From: Pseudomonadota bacterium
GTDB lineage: Bacteria; Pseudomonadota; Gammaproteobacteria; Steroidobacterales; JBCBZW01
Direction of reading: 5' to 3'
Assembly (NCBI GenBank): GCA_039193195.1
Contig: JBCCWS010000009.1
Span: forward strand, 95,623-159,622
DNA length: 64,000 nt
Shown here: piece by piece, positions 44,528 through 51,626 of the stretch
Numbering within the stretch: position 1 is the first letter of the stretch
Layout of the letters: every line of letters begins with the position of its first letter
Made by a program: the position numbers and the translations under genes
Notes under the pieces: generated by a model
Databases searched by the model: none
What the model was told of the DNA's origin: nothing
What the model saw: only the letters and a program-made list of their open reading frames with translations

Positions 44528-45073
44528 CTAAGGATGGAGTATGCCGAGGGTGACCTCGCCCTTGGCACGACCCGCGCCAGCATCCCGGAAGGTGCACGCC
44601 ATCTTGAGGATGACGCACTTGCGGCTGCTACGTGCGCTGACGATTTCGACACGTCCCTGAAACATCGACGCATCTATCGGGGCGGAGTAGCGAGACCGAA
44701 TATCCATGATCAGGAAGTTGGAGAGCTTCTTCTCATGGAACGAATCGAGCGTGAAGTGGCCAAGCTCTGGAATGAACCCAAGCTCTATGCCCCGGGCGAG
44801 GAACACGTAGGCAAGCTGGTTGTAGCAGATGTTGAACTCGACCGCGTTGAAGTGGCCCGTGTCGTCGATGTAGCACGACTTAGGAATCGAGAAGGCGCCC
44901 TCACAAGCGAATGCGTTACCAGCGTCTGCGTTCGCAGTTTTGACCACATAGGCCCCTTGCAGGTAGCGACAATGATCGCGATAGGGCTCCAGTACACGGT
45001 CGATGAAGGCACCTTCGATGGCTGAGGTACCCAGGTGCATTGCCTCTTCGCAGCGGACGGCTTGGCTCATCAT
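44528..45073 (-). CDS. FcoT/ScoD-type thioesterase (Rv0098 family), 181 aa
   Basis: A hotdog-fold protein of the FcoT family. RVLEPYRDHCRYLQGAYVV, YIDDTGHFNAVEFNICYNQL and IRSRYSAPIDASMFQGRVE match the three most conserved blocks of mycobacterial FcoT (Rv0098), and the length (about 183 residues in the family) agrees. The ATG at 45073 overlaps the oxygenase stop. In the characterised Streptomyces pathway the homologue ScoD adds glycine to an unsaturated acyl-ACP and releases the N-carboxymethyl 3-amino acid. The same step is inferred here. It lies between the oxygenase and megasynthase genes, the order of the first two genes matching Rv0097-Rv0098. Confidence 0.9.
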   Translation of the reverse strand: MMSQAVRCEEAMHLGTSAIEGAFIDRVLEPYRDHCRYLQGAYVVKTANADAGNAFACEGAFSIPKSCYIDDTGHFNAVEFNICYNQLAYVFLARGIELGFIPELGHFTLDSFHEKKLSNFLIMDIRSRYSAPIDASMFQGRVEIVSARSSRKCVILKMACTFRDAGAGRAKGEVTLGILHP

Positions 45074-45942
45074 GATGCAATTCCCTCGTAGAACGGTTCG
45101 TGGTCGTAGATGCCGATTCGGTAGCTCTTGCTTTGTGTGCCGGGAGGGGCACCAGTCGACTTGTGGTTGAGACTCCTGTTGTCCCAGATAATCAGATCGT
45201 CCTTCTCCCAAGCGTGCAGGTGAACGAAGCGCTCCTGCTCGCAGAAGGAGAAGACCCGGCTCATCAGAGCCTCGTTTTCCTCATGCGAGAGGCCTTCGAT
45301 CTTCGTGGTAAAGCCGCTGCTCATGTAGAGCATGCGTTCCTGGGTAACGGGATGGCGGATGACCGCAGGGTGGCGAACCGGAGGCACCTCGTGATGCACG
45401 CGATCGAGGATCTCCGCGAGCGAGAGGTCGATGTCGGACGCTTGTATCTTGTAGCGCATTTTTCCCTCGTGAATCGCCACGGCAGCGTCTAGGAAGGTTC
45501 GTAGATCATCAGGGAGTTCTTGATAGATCTTGACCATATCCATGTAATAGGTGCCCCGCTGCTCCCGTGGGAACACCAGCGGACGGATCGAGGTGAACGG
45601 CAGGGGACTGGTCTCGAACTGACAATCCGTATGCCAGTACCGTCCGGTGCCCGATACGCCCACCTTCTTGCCCTTCTCAAGCATGTTCGTGGATACGAAA
45701 ATCTCGGGGTGCTCGGGATGGTGGTACTGGGGCTGAAAGTAGACCTGCGGTGTTCCCACTTTCCTGGTGAACTCCAGGTACTCCTGTGTGGTTAGCTCTT
45801 GCTTGCGAATGGCAAGAAGCTTGTTGCGATAGATCGCATCGCGGATCTGCCCTATCTCCTCGCTTTGACCATCAAGTTGCCGAACGTCTACGTTCACGAG
45901 CTCGGCGCCGATCCCGCCGGGTGGTGCATCGATGATTTGCAT
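45070..45942 (-). CDS. ScoE/Rv0097-type Fe(II) oxidase, isonitrile-forming, 290 aa
   Basis: A TauD-superfamily non-heme iron enzyme. H104-x-D106 in GRYWHTDCQFE and H260 in DNRSLNHKST are the iron ligands; R275 in KSYRIGIYD is the usual 2-oxoglutarate-binding arginine. Beyond the general fold, YHHPEHPEIFVSTN, RGTYYMDMVKIYQELP and TTKIEGL match blocks of Rv0097, the isonitrile-forming oxidase of mycobacteria. ScoE converts (R)-3-(carboxymethylamino)butanoate to the isonitrile by oxidative decarboxylation. The ATG at 45942 (GAGGG upstream) is preferred to an in-frame start at 45987. First gene of the four-gene operon. Confidence 0.9.
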   Translation of the reverse strand: MQIIDAPPGGIGAELVNVDVRQLDGQSEEIGQIRDAIYRNKLLAIRKQELTTQEYLEFTRKVGTPQVYFQPQYHHPEHPEIFVSTNMLEKGKKVGVSGTGRYWHTDCQFETSPLPFTSIRPLVFPREQRGTYYMDMVKIYQELPDDLRTFLDAAVAIHEGKMRYKIQASDIDLSLAEILDRVHHEVPPVRHPAVIRHPVTQERMLYMSSGFTTKIEGLSHEENEALMSRVFSFCEQERFVHLHAWEKDDLIIWDNRSLNHKSTGAPPGTQSKSYRIGIYDHEPFYEGIAS

Positions 45943-46438
45943 GGGTCCCTCTTTCGCTGTTTTGCCAGCGAGCTGTGTACACGTCACACCAACTCGAATT
46001 GCGTGCTCGAGACGCTACGGTGGGTTGTGCACGCCACGGCTGCTCTCGACCTCACCCCCTAATGCGGATTCCGACTAAAAATCGTGTCACTCGCGATGAT
46101 TCCGGCGCTCGAAAGAGGTCTCGGCCGAGCATTTCCCAGTGGGACCGGAGCTCGGCCGATCCCCGACCTTCACCCAATCCACGTGAGCAAGCGAATGAGC
46201 GTTGTGGTCTAGGGCGCTCTTTTAGCAGCCAAAACGCGTGACGGTCGCCACGCCCGGCAGCGGGTCGCCGTGTACCCCCCCCCCGGAAGGACCTGGAAGT
46301 AGCACGCAGCCGGGGGCTGAATGCGATTGGGCGCTGGGAATGAGCGGCCAACGCGCAATGATCGGAAATGACCGATGTGTGATCCTACGATCGATATTGA
46401 CGTAAGCTGCATTCCATGCAGCTACACGGAGAGCCTCG
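45943..46438. other. Divergent regulatory region of the biosynthetic operon and serine hydrolase
   Basis: About 500 bases with no supported gene. It should contain the promoter of the leftward biosynthetic operon. Seen here: ATCGG-aaatga-CCGAT (46361-46376), a short inverted repeat of operator type, and a C-tract (CCCCCCCCCC) near 46275. No metal-regulator box was recognised with confidence. Confidence 0.45.
46406..46422. promoter_or_regulatory. Perfect hairpin/operator before the serine hydrolase
   Basis: GCTGCAT-tcc-ATGCAGC is a perfect seven-base inverted repeat with a three-base loop, six bases before the purine-rich GGAGAG and 17 bases before the ATG at 46439. It could be an operator or a translational hairpin. 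Confidence 0.45.
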
Positions 46439-48109
46439 ATGCGTCTCGCACTACGTAGCTGGATCGCCCTCAGTGCGCTGACACTTTTGTCGTGTGACTC
46501 CAAGGGCGCACCAGAAGTTGGCGATCACGTACGGTCAAATGCGCAAGCCCGCGTGTCGTCGCTCGAGCAAGTGGTCGACGATATCCGGGATTTGTACAAC
46601 GCTCCCGGCGTTTCAGTTGGAATAGCGAGACGAGATAGCGTCGAAGCTGGGGGGTTCGGGCTGCGCCAATGGAACCGTGATGTGGGTGTAGATGCCCATA
46701 CCAGCTTCCCGATTTATTCTGTCACCAAAGTCTATCTGGGCCTTGCGATTGCTCGATTGGCCGATGCCGGTAGATTGAGTTTTGACGACCGCGTTACAAA
46801 GTGGATTCCGAACTTCTCCGTTGCCGACAAGAGCGTTGTTGAAAGAGCGACAGTGCGCCATTTGCTGGCGCACAGCATTGGTGTGGAGTCTGCCGACTTC
46901 TGGCTGGAAAACGTACCGGGCGTCACGCTTGACGAGGTGATAGCTCGCATCGCCAATCAACCGCAGGCCAAGGCCTTCGGCGCGTTCTATTACAGTGACA
47001 CTGAGACCAACCTCCTCGCCAAAGTCATTGAGGAAGCATCGGGGATGTCGTGGGGCGCGGCAGTCAAGACATGGGTTCTTGAGCCTATGGACCTGGAGAA
47101 CACCTACATGCAGGCCCACGAGTTTGCGAAGCCGGGCTCGATCGTGCCAACAGGCGACGGCTGGGGCACGGAGGGTACACAGGTTGGTATGGATGCCGTA
47201 GCAGGGGCGCGCAACATAGCGCCGCCTCAGGCGGTGTGGCCCGATGGCACTGAGAGACTCGTGCGCGATGAGCGTGAGCGTGGTCCGAACGTGCTGCCGT
47301 TCCAGTCATCCCCAATCGACCCTGCGCAAAGTGCCTACTCTTCAGCGCATGACATGGCGAAGCTTGCGCAGATGCTGCTCAATGAGGGCGTGCATGAAGG
47401 TGATGTGTTTGTCTCGAAAGCCGCTTTTTTCAATCTGATCAAACCCGTGATCGAGTTCTCTGAGCGCCCCGCCGGTGGCACATCAGAGCGCCTGCGGTGG
47501 CGCACGGCGTCCGCCGGACCGTTTCTACTCTACGATGTCCACGGACAAGATTGCTTCGGCCATACGGGGGGATCGTTAGGCGCGGAAGCGGATCTACTGG
47601 TTTGTCCCGGGCTTGGCATCGGCACCTATGTCGGTACGACCGGCTCGCTCTATATCGGCGGTGCCGGCAGCGCCCTTGTCGATCACATTTTTTCCAAATA
47701 CCTCGGGCGCGATGATGACGCGATTGACGCTGCGAAGAAGCGCTTGCGAGACACTGTCGAGAGTTACGCCGAGTATCAGCGCGAGTTCGATCTTCGGCTC
47801 GCTGAAATCCGGACGGACGGCGCGCCGATGGAAAAGCTCGAATCCTACATCGGCCGCTACGAGGACGGTTTCGCAGGCACTCTCAACGTGGTGATGGCCG
47901 ATGAAGGGGCGCTAGTAGCTTCGCTTGGCCCAGGAGCTATTTGGGATCTAACGCCGCTCGCCGATGATACGTTTCTCGCCACGTGGAAGGGTCCGCGCCG
48001 AAGTCGGACACTCCATCGATTCTCGCGGGGTAGTGGCGAGACGATAAATGCGGTCACTCTGCCCCCTTACGGCGGCGGCGTCACAGTAACGCTTCGTCGT
48101 ATCCAATAG
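46439..48109 (+). CDS. Serine beta-lactamase-family (class C-like) hydrolase lipoprotein, 556 aa
   Basis: The signal peptide ends in ALTLLSC, a lipobox. The beta-lactamase/esterase domain has S94-V-T-K97 (SxxK) and Y185-S-D187 in the YxN position, where Asn is replaced by Asp. The following RHLLAHSIGVE and ETNLLAKVIEEASG blocks are typical of serine hydrolases related to AmpC and EstB. A third motif HTGGSLG occupies the KTG position. The C-terminal 130 residues form a separate beta-rich lipocalin-like part. Likely a peptidase or esterase of the envelope rather than a true beta-lactamase. It is divergent from the biosynthetic operon; a functional link is unproven. Base composition appears slightly less GC-rich than neighbours. 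Confidence 0.88.
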   Translation: MRLALRSWIALSALTLLSCDSKGAPEVGDHVRSNAQARVSSLEQVVDDIRDLYNAPGVSVGIARRDSVEAGGFGLRQWNRDVGVDAHTSFPIYSVTKVYLGLAIARLADAGRLSFDDRVTKWIPNFSVADKSVVERATVRHLLAHSIGVESADFWLENVPGVTLDEVIARIANQPQAKAFGAFYYSDTETNLLAKVIEEASGMSWGAAVKTWVLEPMDLENTYMQAHEFAKPGSIVPTGDGWGTEGTQVGMDAVAGARNIAPPQAVWPDGTERLVRDERERGPNVLPFQSSPIDPAQSAYSSAHDMAKLAQMLLNEGVHEGDVFVSKAAFFNLIKPVIEFSERPAGGTSERLRWRTASAGPFLLYDVHGQDCFGHTGGSLGAEADLLVCPGLGIGTYVGTTGSLYIGGAGSALVDHIFSKYLGRDDDAIDAAKKRLRDTVESYAEYQREFDLRLAEIRTDGAPMEKLESYIGRYEDGFAGTLNVVMADEGALVASLGPGAIWDLTPLADDTFLATWKGPRRSRTLHRFSRGSGETINAVTLPPYGGGVTVTLRRIQ

Positions 48110-48772
48110 CCACGACGTGGCTGACACTCCGCCACACAATGGTCTAGCTAGCGTCCTGGTTCAACACCTTGCCTCGGGAGTGCCCCTTCCCATACTTGCG
48201 GATTGGCAGGCTGGCGCATCGCAACCCACACCGCCATCACGGGGCGCTACCCGCAGAATCGGCGCGCTTCGAACTTTGGGTTTGCCGCCCGTAGCGGTCG
48301 GACCTCTCTGTCTTCCAGACTGCTCTCCACGTCCTTCGAAAACCAGCGTCCAGGATCACCGTGTCTTCCTGCCACCACGGACGCCTTCCGGGGGCACTGT
48401 GCACCCTCGACACCAAATTGCCGCGCGTGACGCGCACGCGCAGCGACGGGGGACAGCCTACACCAGGGCGTGCAGCATGCTGTCGATGGACGCCTTCGCA
48501 TCCCCTTGAGTTGAACATCCACGTTCTCTGTCTCAAATACAGCTGGCTCTCGATACCCAAGTAATCAGTGGCCCGCGTCCTAGTACCCCCTGACGAGCCC
48601 TCTACCCTCTCCAGCTCCTACCCCTCCGTCACTTCGTCTGACCCGAATCAAAGCGTGACCCTCTTTTCACTAGGGCTGCGCCTAACCAGATACAGGCCCT
48701 AGTGGTTGGCGAACCTAACCCTAAGTAAATCGCCCATGGCCTACGGCCACGCCTAGTTGGAGGTAAGGACCG
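48110..48772. other. Intergenic region upstream of RHS lipoprotein 2, with inverted repeat and promoter-like motif
   Basis: About 660 bases with no supported gene. CACTAGGGC (48668-48676) pairs perfectly with GCCCTAGTG (48696-48704). Just downstream, AACCCTAAGTAAATCGC (48717-48733) matches AACCTCAAGTAGATCGC at 54669-54685, also upstream of a lipoprotein gene, in 14 of 17 bases. These are candidate shared regulatory elements. GGAGG at 48759-48763 precedes the GTG start at 48773. Confidence 0.45.
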
Positions 48773-51574
48773 GTGAGCGCACGTAGAACCCTTAACGCTG
48801 TCATCATGATTTGCTCATTAGCGCTGGCCGCCTGCGGTGGTGGCGGCGGCGGGGGCAACGCGGGAGGCGGTGACGATACCGGTACGGCCCCACCAGATCC
48901 TCCACCGCCGCCACCCTCCCCGGCGGGGACATTCATCGCCGGCACCGTGCTCGACACGAATGCCTTCACGGCTGATGGCTCAGTCGTCCCGATCGCAGGG
49001 GTGCGAGTGAGTTTCCTAGGCGAAGGCACGGTGGTCGAGACGGACGGCGACGGCGAGTTTCTGATCGAAGATCTCGTCGCCGGGGAAAAGGTGATCGATT
49101 TTGACACTTCCGCCGCGATGGCCGGCCCGAACGGCGCCTCCTATGCGGGCTTTCGTGAACGCATCGTGCTGGTCGATGGTGCCAACCAGATCGACCGCCC
49201 GTTCTACCTTCCCAGAGTCAACGGGGACAGCCTAACGACGGTCAATCCCGCGGTAGACACGGTGGTCACCAACGCTGAGATCGGCGTCAGCTTGACCGTG
49301 TTCGCCGGGTCCGCCAGGGATCAGGAGGGCAATCTGTTCTCGGGCCAACTCTCGATCTCTGAGGTGCCCGATGGGTTGGCGCCCGCAGCGCTGCCGGAAG
49401 ACCTGGAGCCTGGCCTGCTGTTCACCATTCAGCCCGTCGGCGTGACCTTCGACATCCCGGCGACGCTGTCGATTCGCAATGACCGCGACAACTGGCCTGC
49501 CGGAAGCGCCATCGACTTTTGGTCTCTTGACCCGGACCTCGGCGTGTTCGCCATCGTCGGTGAGGGCATGGTGGTGGGTGATGCCTCCACCATCGAGACC
49601 CTGTCGGGCGGTGTCCGCGCTGCCGACTGGCACGCCCCCTTGCCGCCCGCGGTCAGCGAGGGTGACACGCCTGACGATAACGACGGTGACTGTCAGAGCG
49701 ATGTCTGCTGCGACAAGTGCGCGCGGTACGCCGGGTCCCACGTGGAAGTTAGCAACGGCCGCTTCCGTGCGCACATCAGCTTGCCCGCCCACTTCTCCCA
49801 GTCGCGCCATCGGCAGGTAGAGCTGATCTACTCCTCGGACCGCGCATTCCCGAACGAAGTCATGGTCGTCGCTCCCATCATCGATGCGGCCACACCGGTG
49901 CCGAACCAAATCTCATACCAGGGGATCATCGACGGCATCGATCAGGAATACGAGATCTTCCTCGATGCCTCGACCTTGGAGCCCGGCATCGACCAAGCGT
50001 TTCGCATTGCCCTGCCCCTAGATGCCACGGCGCTGCCCACGGGGTCCTACGTCGGGCAGGCCCGCGTATCGAGCCACTACGACGCGACCACCGTTAGCGG
50101 GCGAATCCTAGACGACTACATGATCGTCAACGACACGCAGTCCGAGTTCGGCGCCGGCTGGCGCCTGCGTGACCACGACAGGATCTACCCGGCTGCCTCG
50201 GGCGGTGTGGTGCTTGTGGACGGCAGCGGTTTTCCCAACAGGTTTCGCGAGGCAAACGGTTCCGGGTCCATCGTCACGGTGGTCGCAACCGCCGACGATC
50301 GCCCCGAAGTGGATACGCTTCAGAACCTATTAGATCAGATCGGTGCCGCCCATCAGTTCAGGCACACGGGTACGACCCTGAACACGGTCGATACGCCGCT
50401 CTCGATGGATGACATCGCCGACTCGTCGCTCATCCTGATAACGGAGACCAATGGGGTGGGTGTGTTCGGATTCGGAGGGCTCGACGACGACATCAAGCGC
50501 AATCTGCTCGACATCCTCGACGCCGCCCACGACCAAGGGGTGCCGTTGCTGTTCGCGGGCGCCAGCCTCGGCCCCGTGACGAGCCAGCTCGTCGAGGCGG
50601 ATCTGTTGCGCTACGAGCGCCTCACTGGCGTTCGGCGCAACACTGCCGAGGAGCCGCGCGGAGGCGGCTTCGGATCCCGAGGTTTCTGGCGCCTGGCCGA
50701 TCCTGGGCATCCGATCTTCAACGGACCCTTCGGCACGGTCTCCCCCGACCCGTCCGCACCGTTTGCCGGTGGCCTCGGCAGCGACACGGACTTCTCCCCG
50801 GGCATCGATCAACAAGCGAACCTTGGCGAGACCATCTTGGTCGAGGAGTACTTCGACCCGCAGGGCAACCCTAACTTTCAACCCGAAATACTCAACGACC
50901 AGGCGATCTTCACCCATCGAAACGCTGTGTCAGGCGCATCCGCTTTGACCGTGATGGCAACGATACCTGGGCAGAACGCAGCGCCGCTCGATCCAATCGT
51001 TGATTCAATTCTAAAGAACGCGGTGGTTTGGCTGACCAGCGAGATCGCCACGGAACCCGGCCAGCTGGTGTCCCCCGCCGGTGACTCCTCCGTCCTGACC
51101 GTGCTCGAGGATGGCAGCTATACGCGCCGCACGCGCGCCGGGGATCTGCACACCTTCGATCAGTCCGGCCTTCTTCAAACCCGCGCCGATCGCAACGCAA
51201 ACACGACCACCTACGCCTACGACGCGAACGACCGCGTGGTGTCCATTACCGATCCGGTAGGCAGGATCACCACCTTGTCCTACGAGAACGCCACACTCCA
51301 GGCGATCACAGACCCCGTCGGCCGTCTCACATCGTTTGCCTACGACGGTGACGGCAACCTCCTCCAGGTCATGTTTCCCGACGGAACTACCCGTGAATTC
51401 ACCTACGATGAGCGCCACTTGATGACCAGCCAGACCGATCAGCGCGGATTCACCAATCGGTATGAGTTCAACGCCGCGGGCCACTTCCTGCAAAGCACCC
51501 AATCGGATGGCTCCGTGCGGACCCTGGAGGCGGCCCAGAGTGTCGGACTGATCGAGGTCGACAGTGAACAATGA
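48773..51574 (+). CDS. RHS-type lipoprotein with CarboxypepD-like and GATase-like domains, 933 aa
   Basis: GTG start with GGAGG nine bases upstream; lipobox SLALAAC (Cys21) then a Gly/Pro-rich linker. The same layout and much of the same sequence as the 25189-27954 product: FIAGTVLDTNAF, SISEVPDGLAPAALPEDLE, FWSLDPDLGVFAIVGEG, a Cys-rich DVCCDKCA, an inserted amidotransferase-like region (GVPLLFAGASLGPV, GFWRLADPGHPIFNGPFG) and five terminal YD repeats (YDANDRVVSITDPVG). Its stop overlaps the start region of the next RHS gene, so here the lipoprotein comes first. The chain ends within the YD-repeat region, consistent with continuation in the partner protein. Confidence 0.86.
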   Translation: MSARRTLNAVIMICSLALAACGGGGGGGNAGGGDDTGTAPPDPPPPPPSPAGTFIAGTVLDTNAFTADGSVVPIAGVRVSFLGEGTVVETDGDGEFLIEDLVAGEKVIDFDTSAAMAGPNGASYAGFRERIVLVDGANQIDRPFYLPRVNGDSLTTVNPAVDTVVTNAEIGVSLTVFAGSARDQEGNLFSGQLSISEVPDGLAPAALPEDLEPGLLFTIQPVGVTFDIPATLSIRNDRDNWPAGSAIDFWSLDPDLGVFAIVGEGMVVGDASTIETLSGGVRAADWHAPLPPAVSEGDTPDDNDGDCQSDVCCDKCARYAGSHVEVSNGRFRAHISLPAHFSQSRHRQVELIYSSDRAFPNEVMVVAPIIDAATPVPNQISYQGIIDGIDQEYEIFLDASTLEPGIDQAFRIALPLDATALPTGSYVGQARVSSHYDATTVSGRILDDYMIVNDTQSEFGAGWRLRDHDRIYPAASGGVVLVDGSGFPNRFREANGSGSIVTVVATADDRPEVDTLQNLLDQIGAAHQFRHTGTTLNTVDTPLSMDDIADSSLILITETNGVGVFGFGGLDDDIKRNLLDILDAAHDQGVPLLFAGASLGPVTSQLVEADLLRYERLTGVRRNTAEEPRGGGFGSRGFWRLADPGHPIFNGPFGTVSPDPSAPFAGGLGSDTDFSPGIDQQANLGETILVEEYFDPQGNPNFQPEILNDQAIFTHRNAVSGASALTVMATIPGQNAAPLDPIVDSILKNAVVWLTSEIATEPGQLVSPAGDSSVLTVLEDGSYTRRTRAGDLHTFDQSGLLQTRADRNANTTTYAYDANDRVVSITDPVGRITTLSYENATLQAITDPVGRLTSFAYDGDGNLLQVMFPDGTTREFTYDERHLMTSQTDQRGFTNRYEFNAAGHFLQSTQSDGSVRTLEAAQSVGLIEVDSEQ

Positions 51575-51626
51575 CATCACGCCGGCGGCTAGCAGCCGCA
51601 TCGACACCATCGCTAGGAGAACGTCC

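Noticed and set aside
38658..45942. Siderophore NRPS as the identity of the biosynthetic operon
   Set aside because: No siderophore receptor, esterase, hydroxylase or catechol genes are present, and the oxidase and thioesterase match the isonitrile pathway much better.
46270..46285. C-homopolymer as a phase-variation tract
   Set aside because: It lies in a non-coding region well away from both start codons and promoters identified, so a switching role has no support.
48117..48509. A 130-codon plus-strand frame after the serine hydrolase
   Set aside because: Low-complexity Arg/Pro/Thr composition, start just after the previous stop without ribosome-binding site; judged non-coding.
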